A program made the translations under genes and the position numbers. The notes below the pieces were generated by a model that saw only the letters and a program-made list of their open reading frames with translations, did no database searches and was not told the origin of the DNA. A stretch of DNA of 53,591 nucleotides from Macrococcus brunensis (GTDB taxonomy: Bacteria > Bacillota > Bacilli > Staphylococcales > Staphylococcaceae): contig NZ_SCWA01000015.1 in assembly GCF_004359615.1 (NCBI RefSeq), positions 1 through 53,591 of the forward strand, written 5' to 3'. Below, in pieces: positions 1 through 10,412 of this stretch. Positions within the stretch are counted from its first letter, which is position 1. Each line of letters opens with the position of its first letter.

Positions 1-130
1 ACACATTTCCATTTAACTTCACTTGAATAAGCAATTCTCTGCATAATAAAACACTCCTATCAAATTCATTTTATATGAATTCAACAAGAGTGTTTTTTAT
101 TCTGTCCCATTAATTGGGGTCAGTCCGTTT
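1..130 (+). mobile_element. Probable right end of an IS3-family insertion sequence
   Basis: Bases 103-126 read TGTCCCATTAATTGGGGTCA then GTCC. This resembles the terminal inverted repeat of IS3/IS150-group elements, whose right ends usually carry ...GGGGTCAGTNC. Upstream, one plus-strand frame runs open from the window edge to a TAA at 28-30 and would encode only the last nine residues of a protein, which could be the transposase tail. A hairpin terminator at 48-97 lies between this stop and the presumed end. Most of the element would lie left of the window. The target duplication cannot be checked from here, so the assignment rests on the end motif and layout only. Confidence 0.5.
48..97 (+). 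terminator. Hairpin terminator inside the probable IS end
   Basis: The arms AAAACACTC and GAGTGTTTT enclose a second inverted repeat, AATTCAT...ATGAATT, and are followed by a T-rich tail. On the plus strand it would end a transcript entering from the left of the window. Confidence 0.7.
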
Positions 131-145
131 TTTCCATCGGTTTTT

Positions 146-562
146 TTAGTGCAGATTAACAAGCGGGACACTTGATTTGATGACTTGATTTGAAATAATA
201 ATCTTTTTCAGTTCATCAGCTATATCCAGTTGGTCCAGATGATCAAAAGATAACCAGACATAAGGTTTTTTCACTTTGAATTCGTCATGATTTCTTACGT
301 TAAATACAAATGATGTTGCATTGACTGTAGAAGCTGATAAGAAAGTCTTCATCAACTTCTTGTCTTCAACTACAAAAAGAATCCCCCCAACTTTCAGCTG
401 TTTATGCAGACTGGCAGCAAAGTTGTTAGCACTCTGCTGAATCGATTGATTACTTCTCTTCATTACAGAAGGAAGCTTCATCTGTTTATTACCAATGTCC
501 TCTACTAAAATACTTTCTTCTGTCGTAACGAGCAATGATGAAAAAATTTTCTCTTTAGCCAT
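146..562 (-). CDS. Small conserved-looking protein of unknown function
   Basis: A 138-residue soluble protein with no signal peptide or membrane segment. The start ATG at 562 has a good ribosome site (TAGGAGATTAT before ATG). It begins 8 bases after the end of the CAP-domain gene upstream, so the two are probably cotranscribed. Mixed alpha/beta composition is visible, including hydrophobic strands near residues 58-66 and 82-88 and a short run 'VWLSFDHLDQLDI' near residues 102-114. I recognise no catalytic motif or family. It could be a cytoplasmic partner of the secreted neighbour, but that is only a guess from spacing. Confidence 0.75.
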   Translation of the reverse strand: MAKEKIFSSLLVTTEESILVEDIGNKQMKLPSVMKRSNQSIQQSANNFAASLHKQLKVGGILFVVEDKKLMKTFLSASTVNATSFVFNVRNHDEFKVKKPYVWLSFDHLDQLDIADELKKIIISNQVIKSSVPLVNLH

Positions 563-570
563 ATAATCTC

Positions 571-1557
571 CTAATTCTCAGTTATAAAATTTTCGGTATA
601 ATACGGTGCGTTTTTCTCATTGAATGCAACGCCTGTACCTACTTCAAGATAGTGACGATTCAATATATTCTGTCTATGTCCTTTTGAATTCATCAGTCCG
701 TGATGCGCCTCTATAGAGGAAACCTGTCCATAAGCGATATTCTCGCCCGCGGTAGAAAAGTGAAGTCCCTCTTGCTTCATCCGGTCGAATGGTGTCTGCC
801 CCTGCTGATTGACATGACTGAAAAAATGATTTTCAGCCATGTCTATTGAATGTTGTCGTGCAGTATGACTTATTTTATCATTAAATTGAAGCGCTGATAA
901 CCCTCGCTTCACACGTGATGCATTGATCAGTTCGAAATCAAGCTGCTCGTAGCTTCTCGCCAGCTGTACGGATGGATGACCATAGAACTGCTGTTTCTGA
1001 TTGAAATAGCTGTCAGACATTATTATCAGTGCATCCACTCGCCGATTAAACTGATCAAAATAATAGGTCGATCTAATACCTTCTGCTCGATATCTCAGCA
1101 CATGTTTATCGCTTAACCTGAAACGATAATTTGAACCCGCTTCTACTGATAATGGTGTTCCTTTTAACTTTTTTACCTGTTCTAGTGACTTTGCTGTTAG
1201 TACTCCCTGACTATCTATATACTGTGGATCATTTGAATATAGAGCAGCGACCCGGTTATTCATAAACCCAACCATAACGAAATGCTGATACTGCTGATGA
1301 TAGAGCGTCCAACTCCAATAAGGATTGCGCAGCACTCGTTTTTCTTTACCCAGTATATGATTGACCTGACTTTTGGACATATTCATCTTGATACGACCAA
1401 CTGATACTGCCTTTGTTTTTTCAGGTCGTTCTTGTGCTGTCAGATGTCTCAAGCTTTCTTTAACGGATAATGTCGCGTGATCAGGAAGTGTCGAGAAGTT
1501 AACAGGCACCAAGAAGAGTACAGCTGCAAGTATGCAGAATAATAGCAGTTTTTTCAT
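571..1557 (-). CDS. Secreted CAP-domain (SCP/YkwD-like) protein
   Basis: 328 residues. The N-terminus MKKLLLFCILAAVLFLV is a signal peptide or signal anchor. Residues about 50-190 match the CAP-associated region found in Bacillus and Staphylococcus relatives, with repeated beta-strand motifs such as 'GRIKMNMSKSQVNHILG' and 'WSWTLYHQQ'. The C-terminal 120 residues are a CAP domain: 'NASRVKRGLSALQFNDK', 'ARQHSIDMAENHFFSH', 'GENIAYG' and 'GHRQNILNRHYLEVGTG' carry the His and Glu residues typical of the family cavity. The product should be outside the membrane. Function in bacteria of this family is not settled. The start ATG at 1557 follows GGAGTGAAGTC. Probable operon with the gene at 146-562. 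Confidence 0.9.
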   Translation of the reverse strand: MKKLLLFCILAAVLFLVPVNFSTLPDHATLSVKESLRHLTAQERPEKTKAVSVGRIKMNMSKSQVNHILGKEKRVLRNPYWSWTLYHQQYQHFVMVGFMNNRVAALYSNDPQYIDSQGVLTAKSLEQVKKLKGTPLSVEAGSNYRFRLSDKHVLRYRAEGIRSTYYFDQFNRRVDALIIMSDSYFNQKQQFYGHPSVQLARSYEQLDFELINASRVKRGLSALQFNDKISHTARQHSIDMAENHFFSHVNQQGQTPFDRMKQEGLHFSTAGENIAYGQVSSIEAHHGLMNSKGHRQNILNRHYLEVGTGVAFNEKNAPYYTENFITEN

Positions 1558-1605
1558 GACTTCACTCCAGAAATAAATACGATTATAGCATAAATGACAT
1601 CAAAC

Positions 1606-1637
1606 AAAAAATACATGACCGAAGTCATGTATTTTTT
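1606..1637. terminator. Bidirectional-looking terminator after guaC
   Basis: Perfect inverted repeat AAAAAATACATGAC / GTCATGTATTTTTT with a CGAA loop. Its right arm overlaps the guaC stop codon at 1636-1638. On the minus strand it would end guaC transcription before the CAP gene. Confidence 0.85.
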
Positions 1638-2619
1638 AGCGATCCGTATCACCATTAAATATTGAGTTTTTAACAATGACGTAATTGACTTTGCGAATGG
1701 ATTCAAGATCTTTTCCGCCTGCATATGAGATAGAAGACTGAAGGTCCTGCTGCATTTCAATTAATGTATCTTTTAATGAACCTTTATGCTCAACGAACAT
1801 TTTTTTACCTTCAACATTCTTTTTCTCGCCCTTCTGAAACTCTGAAGCGCTGCCGAAGTATTCTTTATACAGTTTACCGTCAAGTTCAACTGTCTCACCA
1901 GGAGATTCCTCGTGAGCAGCAAATAATGAACCGACCATGATCATAGAAGCACCGAAGCGGATTGACTTCGCGATATCACCATGCGTACGGATACCCCCAT
2001 CAGCGATAATCGGTTTACGTGCTGCCTTCGCACATTGTTTAACTGCTGCTAACTGCCAGCCGCCTGTACCAAAGCCTGTCTTAATCTTAGTGATGCAGAC
2101 ACGTCCTGGCCCAATACCCACCTTCGTAGCATCAGCTCCAGCGTTCTCAAGTTCACGAACTGCTTCAGGTGTACCGACGTTACCTGCAATCAGGAATGTA
2201 CCTGGAATATGCTCTTTAATATGTTTGATCATATTGATGACCTGGTCAGAGTGTCCATGCGCGATATCAATCGTCGTATACTCTGGAACTAGACCTTCTG
2301 CTGCCAGCTGCTCAACAAAGCGATATTCTCCTTCTTTAACACCCACTGAAATAGAGGCGAACAGCTCTTTTTCCTGCATGCGTTTGACGAAAGGAATACG
2401 TGCCGCTTCGTCAAAGCGGTGCATAATATAGAAATAATCCTGACTCGCAAACCATTCAGCCAGTTCTTCATTCATAACAGTCTGCATATTAGCTGGGACT
2501 ACAGGAATCTTAAAAGTTTTAGGACCAAATTCTATAGATGTATTACATTCACTTCTGCTCGTCACGATACACTTGTTCGGAATCAATTGAATATCTTCAT
2601 AATCAAATACTTCTTCCAT
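1636..2619 (-). CDS. guaC: GMP reductase
   Basis: 327 residues, the usual length of the bacterial type-2 GMP reductase, which converts GMP to IMP with NADPH in purine salvage. The IMPDH/GMPR barrel is evident: '[12 protein letters not shown]' near the start, '[16 protein letters not shown]', the catalytic loop '[17 protein letters not shown]' with its cysteine, then '[20 protein letters not shown]' and '[11 protein letters not shown]' for nucleotide and phosphate binding. There is no CBS insert, which separates it from IMP dehydrogenase. I start at 2619 because GAAAAGAGGGGTAATA precedes that ATG; an in-frame codon 18 bases earlier lacks such a site. Single-gene unit with terminator at 1606-1637. 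Confidence 0.97.
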   Translation of the reverse strand: MEEVFDYEDIQLIPNKCIVTSRSECNTSIEFGPKTFKIPVVPANMQTVMNEELAEWFASQDYFYIMHRFDEAARIPFVKRMQEKELFASISVGVKEGEYRFVEQLAAEGLVPEYTTIDIAHGHSDQVINMIKHIKEHIPGTFLIAGNVGTPEAVRELENAGADATKVGIGPGRVCITKIKTGFGTGGWQLAAVKQCAKAARKPIIADGGIRTHGDIAKSIRFGASMIMVGSLFAAHEESPGETVELDGKLYKEYFGSASEFQKGEKKNVEGKKMFVEHKGSLKDTLIEMQQDLQSSISYAGGKDLESIRKVNYVIVKNSIFNGDTDR

Positions 2620-2635
2620 TATTACCCCTCTTTTC

Positions 2636-2680
2636 AAATACGAACTTTTAATTAGACTTTTGATAAAATAATTCGTCCAT
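2636..2680. promoter_or_regulatory. Candidate PurR box pair upstream of guaC
   Basis: AAATACGAACTTT at 2636-2648 differs at one fixed position from the Gram-positive PurBox (AWWWCCGAACWWT). An inverted weaker copy, ATAATTCGTCCAT, lies at 2668-2680. B. subtilis guaC (yumD) is reported in the PurR regulon, which supports the idea, but the second box is poor. Confidence 0.35.
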
Positions 2681-2739
2681 AGGGTAATTTACCGGTTAAT
2701 GATAACTTTGTAAAGTGAAAAATACTGTTTTTTAATATT

Positions 2740-3678
2740 TTATTGATTTAATGCTTTATCAAGTGATTCAATATTCTGCTTCATGATTGTTTGATAAGTC
2801 ACATCTTTATTTTTAACATCGTCGTCTGTCAGTACAGACATATTATGAAACTTAAGTGCCTCTGTTTTTGTTTTGTCCTTGATTACATCCGTAATCTTAG
2901 AAGGAATATTCTGCTCATATAAAATGTAAGGCACTTTTAAGTCATTGATATCATTGATTATCGTCACAATCTCCTGCTGTGAAGGTTCTTCATTGTTCAT
3001 ACCTGAAACACCTTTTTCAGTAAAGTGGTAACGATTAGCTAAGTAGCCGATCGACTCATGAGAAATATAAACAGTGTCCCTTTTGGGGTTTTTTGTGATT
3101 TGTTTTAGTTGAGTATCTATGTCATCAATCTCTTTAACTAATTTTTCATAGTTCTTGCTATAGTCCTTTTTGTTCTCTGGATCAAGTTTAACGAGTTTAT
3201 CTTTAATTTCTTTAGCGAATGTTTTATTCATCACTGGGTCCAGCCAGACATGTGGGTCATGTGCACTCTCTTCATGGCCATGCTCGTGTTCATGTTCATG
3301 CTCATCTCCGTGGTCATGATGGTGCTCAAGTAACTGTTTTTCTTCAAGATTTGAGGCAACTGCTAACGTATTTTTATTTTTAGCTGCTTTGTTGATCTTT
3401 GCAGCAACAGGATCAAGTTCATCACTTGAATAAATGAAGAGATCACCTTTCGCAATATTCAACGTATCTTGCTGAGTCGGTTCAAACGTATGGATATCTG
3501 TGCCATTCGGATAAATACTCTTTACTTCTACATGATCACCACCAATTTGCTCGGTCATTGATTTAAATGGAAAGACAGTCGTATAGACCTCAAGTTGTTC
3601 TCCTTTATCACTGCTGTTTTGTCCGCATGCACCAAGAACCAGTGTACCCATCAATAAAAGTGTTGAAAGTTTTTTCAT
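2740..3678 (-). CDS. Zinc/manganese-type ABC transporter substrate-binding lipoprotein (ZnuA/AdcA family)
   Basis: 312 residues. Signal peptide with lipobox LVLGAC, so Cys18 is lipidated and the protein sits on the outer face of the membrane. It has the TroA cluster A-1 fold: 'VYTTVFPFKSMTEQIGG', ligand-bearing 'DIHTFEPTQQD' (His63), a His/Glu/Asp-rich loop at about residues 119-140, 'DPHVWLDPVM' (His143), 'YISHESIGYLANRY' and 'NNEEPSQQEIVTII'. The His-rich loop is typical of zinc rather than manganese binders. No permease or ATPase gene is next to it, so it must share a transporter encoded elsewhere. A Zur-type operator lies just upstream of the start, supporting zinc. Confidence 0.92.
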   Translation of the reverse strand: MKKLSTLLLMGTLVLGACGQNSSDKGEQLEVYTTVFPFKSMTEQIGGDHVEVKSIYPNGTDIHTFEPTQQDTLNIAKGDLFIYSSDELDPVAAKINKAAKNKNTLAVASNLEEKQLLEHHHDHGDEHEHEHEHGHEESAHDPHVWLDPVMNKTFAKEIKDKLVKLDPENKKDYSKNYEKLVKEIDDIDTQLKQITKNPKRDTVYISHESIGYLANRYHFTEKGVSGMNNEEPSQQEIVTIINDINDLKVPYILYEQNIPSKITDVIKDKTKTEALKFHNMSVLTDDDVKNKDVTYQTIMKQNIESLDKALNQ

Positions 3679-3693
3679 ATTTGCATCTCCTAA

Positions 3694-3708
3694 TCGTAAT
3701 CATTTCGA
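3694..3708 (-). promoter_or_regulatory. Zur-type operator of the zinc-binding lipoprotein
   Basis: TCGTAATCATTTCGA is a 7-1-7 inverted repeat with one mismatch. It is close to the Firmicutes Zur consensus (TCGTAATNATTACGA). It lies between the -10 region and the ribosome site of the lipoprotein gene, where a bound repressor would block transcription. Confidence 0.75.
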
Positions 3709-3714
3709 TATATT

Positions 3715-3743
3715 ATATTAGACTCATTCTTATGATAATGCAA
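3715..3743 (-). promoter_or_regulatory. Promoter of the zinc-binding lipoprotein gene
   Basis: Read on the minus strand: TTGCAT (3743-3738), 17-base spacer, TAATAT (3720-3715), within TAATATAATA. The Zur-type site begins a few bases downstream. Confidence 0.55.
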
Positions 3744-3783
3744 GGGTGTATCTGTTATTTATATCACTTTAACGCGTCGAAGG

Positions 3784-3834
3784 TTTTAAGCGTTAAAACT
3801 TTTACTTGCTAAATTAGGCGTATCATTATACAAT
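3784..3834 (+). promoter_or_regulatory. Promoter of the amino-acid permease with an adjacent palindrome
   Basis: TTGCTA (3806-3811), 17-base spacer, TACAAT (3829-3834). Immediately upstream is the palindrome TTTTAAGCGTTAAAA (3784-3798), a possible operator for an unidentified regulator. Confidence 0.5.
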
Positions 3835-3866
3835 CTTAGACATAGTTAAAAAAGGAAGTGAATCTA

Positions 3867-5312
3867 ATGGAACAAAAACAAATGGACAGAGATTTAAAGA
3901 CACGTCATATTTCTATGATTGCTATAGGAGGATCGCTTGGAACGGGTCTCTTTATGGCGAGTGGTGCTATTGTCAGTCAGGCAGGTCCTGGCGGTGCATT
4001 AGTGGCTTATATGCTGATCGGGGTCATGATTTATTTCTTGATGACTTCTCTAGGGGAACTTGCTACCTTTTATCCGGTATCCGGCTCTTTTAGTGCATAT
4101 GCACAGCGTTTTATTGATCCAGCTGCTGGATTTACAGTGGGATGGATGTACTGGATCATCTGGTCACTTGTAGCGAGTATAGATATCATTACGGCTGCCA
4201 AAGTGTTATCCTACTGGGACACATTCAGCGGCGTCAGTTCACTCGTCTGGTGTTTTGTCTTTTTAGTGCTTCTATTCTTGTTAAATGCGTTTTCTGTAAA
4301 ATCTTTCGGTGAAGCGGAATACTGGTTTTCGTTCGTAAAAGTAATTACGATTATTCTTTTCCTTATAATGGGTGTTCTTATGATTTTCGGTATTATTGGC
4401 GGAGAGCCTGTAGGTCTTAAAAACTTCACAGTCGGCGAAGCACCGTTCGTCAATGGAACACTTGGATTACTCGGTGTTCTTGTAGTAGCGGGATTCTCTT
4501 TCGGGGGTACTGAAGTCGTTGCTGTCACTGCCGGGGAATCAGATAATCCACAGGAGTCTATGCCTAAAGCTATCAAGCAGGTCTTCTGGCGTATCCTCAT
4601 CTTCTATATCGGTTCGATTTTCGTCATCGGTGCCCTGCTTCCTTATACCGATCCAAGACTGTTAAACGAAGCATCTGACGTAGCGATGAGTCCATTCACA
4701 CTCATCTTCGAAAAAATCGGTATTTTATTTGCAGCTTCTATAATGAACGCGGTTATCTTAACAGCGGTTTTATCAGCAGGTAACTCTGGATTATATGCGA
4801 CGAGCCGTCTCCTTCACTCACTGAGTCAGGACAAACAGGCGCCAGCTTTTTTAGGCAGACTCAATAAACGCAATATGCCTTTTAACGCACTGCTCTTAAC
4901 AACTGCATTAATCATCATCACCATTATTTACGCGCATATTGATATGGGTGGATACTCTAAGCTTCTAAACATGCTCGGTACACTTGTCCTTATCGTCTGG
5001 GCAATCAGCGTCTTCAGTCATTTCAGACTCCGGGCCGCTATTAAAGCGCAAAATAGAGATATTCATGAGCTGCTCAGTTATCAAGCACCCCTGCATCCTA
5101 TTGGTGATATTCTTGTCATCGGCACGGTTCTTTTCCTACTGATCGGACAATCATCCGCTGATATTATGGCTCTGAACTGGCCTAAACTGGTTGAGTCTGT
5201 GACACCGATTATCATTGCGGTCGGCTCATATATTATCTATAAAGTCGTTCGAAAAACAAAAGTCATTCCACTTAATGAAATCGACCTCTCTAAACATCAT
5301 ATAAATAAATAA
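3867..5312 (+). CDS. Amino-acid permease, APC family (lysine-permease-like)
   Basis: 481 residues with about 12 hydrophobic segments. The N-terminus 'RHISMIAIGGSLGTGLFMAS' plus 'GPGGALVAYMLIGVMIYF', 'TSLGELATFYPVSGSFSAYA' is the signature of amino acid:cation symporters of the AAT subgroup (LysP, AroP, GabP). The GTG nine bases upstream falls inside the ribosome site AAGGAAGTGA, so ATG at 3867 is preferred. In staphylococci a gene annotated lysP lies beside the thr/Cof cluster in the same neighbourhood, which makes lysine a reasonable substrate, but specificity cannot be read from sequence alone. Monocistronic with its own promoter and terminator. Confidence 0.9.
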   Translation: MEQKQMDRDLKTRHISMIAIGGSLGTGLFMASGAIVSQAGPGGALVAYMLIGVMIYFLMTSLGELATFYPVSGSFSAYAQRFIDPAAGFTVGWMYWIIWSLVASIDIITAAKVLSYWDTFSGVSSLVWCFVFLVLLFLLNAFSVKSFGEAEYWFSFVKVITIILFLIMGVLMIFGIIGGEPVGLKNFTVGEAPFVNGTLGLLGVLVVAGFSFGGTEVVAVTAGESDNPQESMPKAIKQVFWRILIFYIGSIFVIGALLPYTDPRLLNEASDVAMSPFTLIFEKIGILFAASIMNAVILTAVLSAGNSGLYATSRLLHSLSQDKQAPAFLGRLNKRNMPFNALLLTTALIIITIIYAHIDMGGYSKLLNMLGTLVLIVWAISVFSHFRLRAAIKAQNRDIHELLSYQAPLHPIGDILVIGTVLFLLIGQSSADIMALNWPKLVESVTPIIIAVGSYIIYKVVRKTKVIPLNEIDLSKHHINK

Positions 5313-5345
5313 AAAGCAGGGAACTGATGTCAGTTCCCTGCTTTT
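5312..5345 (+). terminator. Terminator of the permease gene
   Basis: The arms AAAAGCAGGGAACTG and CAGTTCCCTGCTTTT pair perfectly over 15 bases with an ATGT loop, starting at the permease stop codon. Confidence 0.9.
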
Positions 5346-5383
5346 CAGTTATAATAAAGAAAACGCTAACAAGGAGGATTCCT

Positions 5384-5704
5384 ATGGCTAATGGACAAAT
5401 TAATATTTTTGATGATGTCATAAAAGAGAATGAAACTTTCGTCATTGTCGTTCAAGGCGTATACAATAAGAATGGTCTGTTGATCAAGAAGATTTTAAGA
5501 GAATACCCAAGCCTCGATCATATAGCGATGAGACGACTATTCGAACATCTAAAAGATCAGTACTTGACTGAACCTTTTGACACAGACCAGGCATTTTTTG
5601 ACATCACTGTCTACACGAATGAGGACTATGCCGCAGACAATATCTATGCCCATACTAAACGTCATCGTCATCCAGGTGACGAATGGACTCATACAAGTAA
5701 ATAA
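5384..5704 (+). CDS. Small soluble protein of unknown function
   Basis: 106 residues. ATG at 5384 has an excellent ribosome site (AAGGAGGATTCCT). An upstream in-frame start would place translation inside the permease terminator and is rejected. The protein is acidic, with no membrane segment: 'QINIFDDVIKENETFVIVVQG', 'PSLDHIAMRRLFEHLKDQYL' and a basic His-rich tail 'HTKRHRHPGDEWTH'. I recognise no family. It ends in a convergent terminator shared with panD. Confidence 0.75.
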   Translation: MANGQINIFDDVIKENETFVIVVQGVYNKNGLLIKKILREYPSLDHIAMRRLFEHLKDQYLTEPFDTDQAFFDITVYTNEDYAADNIYAHTKRHRHPGDEWTHTSK

Positions 5705-5720
5705 GAGGCCACGGCCTCTT
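5703..5720. terminator. Convergent terminator between the small gene and panD
   Basis: AAGAGGCC / GGCCTCTT with a two-base centre, followed by a T-run on the plus strand. It lies between the plus-strand stop at 5704 and the panD stop at 5726. Confidence 0.8.
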
Positions 5721-5725
5721 ATTTT

Positions 5726-7762
<2,037 letters not shown>

Positions 7763-7841
7763 TATTACCACTTCCTTCTTACGAGCTGAATTTATTATAA
7801 TCAAGTATGAGTGATCTGACTACAACGAAAAGGAGAATGTT

Positions 7842-8696
7842 ATGACAAATTTCGCAGTCATCGGTAATGGAGCAGTCGGTAGTGTCATTGCAAACGAATT
7901 GAAAAGTGCCGGCAAAAATGTCCGACTTTTCGGACGACAAGAACAACAGATCATTCTATCAATGCCGCAGCAGGTGAAACTGAATGTGACCTCCCTCGTC
8001 GTCAATCAGGAAAAGTTTGATTACATTTTTGTCGCTGTCAAAGCGACTCGAATAGCAGAAATCAGAAGTGCATTAATCAAAATGTGCCATCCGGATACGA
8101 TTATTATTGTCTGCCAGAATGGAATCGGCCAGCTTCTTCAATTTAATATGGCTCAGTCTTTTCAAGCAGCTGTTTATATCAGCGGCCAGAAAAACGGACT
8201 GCAAGTCACGCATTTCAGGGACAAAAAACTGATTCTGCCTGAACATCAGCTGATGCATCAGCTAAAAGAAGAACTGAGTGACACAGAACTTGTCATTGAG
8301 GTCAGTTCCAATCAGCTGACGATTCTCTGGTACAAGATGCTCGTCAATCTAGGTATCAATACGGTGACTGCACTGTCTAAAAACACAGCACAGATAGTTG
8401 AAATACCTGAACTCAGAGAATTAGTACAGTCCTTGCTTAAAGAAGGTATATTAATTGCCAATACTCATGGTGAATCGTTCACTCATGAAGTCGTTGATGA
8501 AATCATGGCGATCTATGACGGCTATCCACCTCAGATGGGTACGAGCATGTATTATGATACGCTTGAAAATCGCCTGCTTGAATATGACTTTATTCAAGGT
8601 GAATTTTATAGACTTGCACGCCATTATCAATTGAAGACACCTGTACTTGATACTTGCTGTATACTCCTATCTGCCTATCAATACAAAAAACACTAG
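7842..8696 (+). CDS. panE: 2-dehydropantoate 2-reductase (ketopantoate reductase)
   Basis: 284 residues. It would reduce ketopantoate to pantoate with NADPH. N-terminal Rossmann motif 'FAVIGNGAVGSVIANEL' (GxGxxG), 'DYIFVAVKATR', 'IIVCQNGIGQ', then the C-terminal helical domain with 'ILWYKMLVNLGINTVTALS', where the Lys and Asn residues match the family catalytic pattern KxxxNxxxN. The enzyme is somewhat divergent from E. coli PanE, but the divergent position next to panBCD supports the call. The four genes in this cluster supply the whole route from ketoisovalerate to pantothenate. Confidence 0.9.
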   Translation: MTNFAVIGNGAVGSVIANELKSAGKNVRLFGRQEQQIILSMPQQVKLNVTSLVVNQEKFDYIFVAVKATRIAEIRSALIKMCHPDTIIIVCQNGIGQLLQFNMAQSFQAAVYISGQKNGLQVTHFRDKKLILPEHQLMHQLKEELSDTELVIEVSSNQLTILWYKMLVNLGINTVTALSKNTAQIVEIPELRELVQSLLKEGILIANTHGESFTHEVVDEIMAIYDGYPPQMGTSMYYDTLENRLLEYDFIQGEFYRLARHYQLKTPVLDTCCILLSAYQYKKH

Positions 8697-8714
8697 AGCA
8701 TGCTCTAGTGTTTT
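8687..8714. terminator. Convergent terminator between panE and the HAD phosphatase
   Basis: Perfect palindrome AAAACACTAGAGCA / TGCTCTAGTGTTTT. It overlaps both stop codons, so it could serve both strands. Confidence 0.8.
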
Positions 8715-9511
8715 AAAATATATTGATCGATGATTTCTGCTATGCCATCATGATTATGGTCATGAGTCACTATATCTGCAATCTGCTTGATACTTTCTCT
8801 GGCATTCCCCATCGCGACTCCGAGTCCTGCATACTCCAGCATATCTTTATCATTATCACTATCACCGAATGCCATGATTTCATCTTGACGAATACCTTCT
8901 GATTCAGCAAATTCCTTGAGTGCAACGCCTTTAGAAACGCCCATGGCCATAAACTCCAGGAAAAAAGGTTTAGAAGTCGTCGCATGAATATGACCATTCA
9001 GATTACCGTCAAGATCGTGGTCAGCTGCAGCTATTTTTTCCTCAAAATCAACTGCCATTGCCTTTGGTACACTGCCCTTTACATAGTCCTTAAGATTAGA
9101 GACTTCTTTCATCGGCAGACCCGTCAGTTCATGTTCAACGTTCATATAGGGATGATGACCCTCATAGACAATCGTCTCGTTGATGTAAGTCAGAACAAAG
9201 AAATCATGCTCTTTGCAGTAGTCATAAACTTCATCGAATTGACTTTTAGAAAGAAGATTCTCTTTAGCGACTGTCATATCCTTCATACTGGTCAGACTTG
9301 CACCATTATAACTCAAAATATAAGAACCTCTTTTATCAAGTTCCAGCAGTTTTGCTGCTTGAGTCATACCAGACGTCGGCCGACCTGAAGCCAGGATCAC
9401 TTTGACACCTAACGACTGAGCTTGAATCAGTGTCTCTTTCGTCCGATCAGAAATCACATTTTCTGATGTCATCAGTGTATCATCCATGTCCAGTGCAATC
9501 AGTTTATACAT
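8705..9511 (-). CDS. Cof-type HAD-superfamily phosphatase
   Basis: 268 residues. Motif I 'LIALDMDDTLMTSENVIS' carries the nucleophile Asp; motif II 'VILASGRP'; a C2-type cap in the middle; motif III Lys around 'SKGVALKEFAE'; motif IV 'IMAFGDSDNDKDMLEYAGLGVAMGNA'. These define the Cof subfamily of sugar-phosphate or nucleotide-type phosphatases. The substrate is unknown. It lies 19 bases after thrB, and the same linkage is known in staphylococci, so it is probably part of the hom-thrC-thrB transcript. Confidence 0.93.
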   Translation of the reverse strand: MYKLIALDMDDTLMTSENVISDRTKETLIQAQSLGVKVILASGRPTSGMTQAAKLLELDKRGSYILSYNGASLTSMKDMTVAKENLLSKSQFDEVYDYCKEHDFFVLTYINETIVYEGHHPYMNVEHELTGLPMKEVSNLKDYVKGSVPKAMAVDFEEKIAAADHDLDGNLNGHIHATTSKPFFLEFMAMGVSKGVALKEFAESEGIRQDEIMAFGDSDNDKDMLEYAGLGVAMGNARESIKQIADIVTHDHNHDGIAEIIDQYILKH

Positions 9512-9530
9512 TGTGTCACTCCTAAGTTTT

Positions 9531-10412
9531 TTACCTTATCTTAGCACAGATAGCCCCTGTTGTATCAACTGATACTGTTCTGACGGCACAATGTGGCAGC
9601 TCACTTTTCAGTTTTTCATCTAAATCCGTATATTCAGGATGACCCATGACAAAAATCGTGGATCCTGCACCACTAATAAACAGGCTCCCTTTATCCTGAA
9701 CAACCCTTTTAGCCGTCTGATAGTCCTGAATCAGCGCAGAACGATAAGGTTCATGAAAACGGTCCTGCACCATCAGGCGTCCTGCTAGAACATAATCTTT
9801 CTGTGCGAGTGCAGCAACAAGTACATTTGAAATAGCACTTGCTTCTACTGCTTCAGCGAGTGCGAGAGAAGACGGAAGAACACGTCTGGCATCTTCTGTC
9901 TTCAGCTCGTAAGGCGGAATAACCACATAGAGTGGCCAGTCTATAGCTGGAAGTGTCACATAGCTGCATGTTTCATCGTAATAACAGCCTGCAATAACTC
10001 CGCCAACTAATGACGGAACAACATTATCAGGATGCCCTTCTTCTTTCGATAATAAATTTACCAGAACCTGTGTGCTTAGATTAAGCTTCCCGTAGTAATT
10101 GACTAAGAGTAGACTTGCTATAAGCGCAGTACCGGAACTGCCGAGACCTCTTGCAAGAGGAATGTCCGACTTCATCGTCACATTCAGACAGAAAGGCTTA
10201 ACATTCAGTTCATGACAGAACTGAGTGACCTTCTGTGCGATGAAATGTGTATAATCTGATGGCAATGAAGCTATTTCATTCCCCAAATGTTTAAAATGCC
10301 AAGTATCTGCTTTTTCAGCAGTTATGTCCAGATAAATATTCAGTGCCATGCCTAACGAATCAAATCCAGGTCCTAGATTCGCAGTAGATGCAGGGACACG
10401 GACACGAATCAT
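9531..10412 (-). CDS. thrB: Homoserine kinase
   Basis: 293 residues, GHMP kinase family. It phosphorylates homoserine for threonine synthesis. '[22 protein letters not shown]' is the N-terminal GHMP motif; the ATP loop is '[20 protein letters not shown]'; '[18 protein letters not shown]' and the C-terminal glycine motif '[14 protein letters not shown]' complete it. ATG at 10412 overlaps the thrC stop by 4 bases, giving translational coupling. Confidence 0.97.
   Translation of the reverse strand: MIRVRVPASTANLGPGFDSLGMALNIYLDITAEKADTWHFKHLGNEIASLPSDYTHFIAQKVTQFCHELNVKPFCLNVTMKSDIPLARGLGSSGTALIASLLLVNYYGKLNLSTQVLVNLLSKEEGHPDNVVPSLVGGVIAGCYYDETCSYVTLPAIDWPLYVVIPPYELKTEDARRVLPSSLALAEAVEASAISNVLVAALAQKDYVLAGRLMVQDRFHEPYRSALIQDYQTAKRVVQDKGSLFISGAGSTIFVMGHPEYTDLDEKLKSELPHCAVRTVSVDTTGAICAKIR

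Noticed and set aside
1937-2431. 164-codon plus-strand frame inside guaC
   Set aside because: Shadow of guaC with no start signals.
2641-2739. Guanine or other riboswitch upstream of guaC
   Set aside because: No purine-aptamer core segments could be found in the gap.
4211-4600. 129-codon minus-strand frame inside the permease gene
   Set aside because: Antisense to a conserved membrane protein; Pro/Thr-rich composition typical of a shadow frame.
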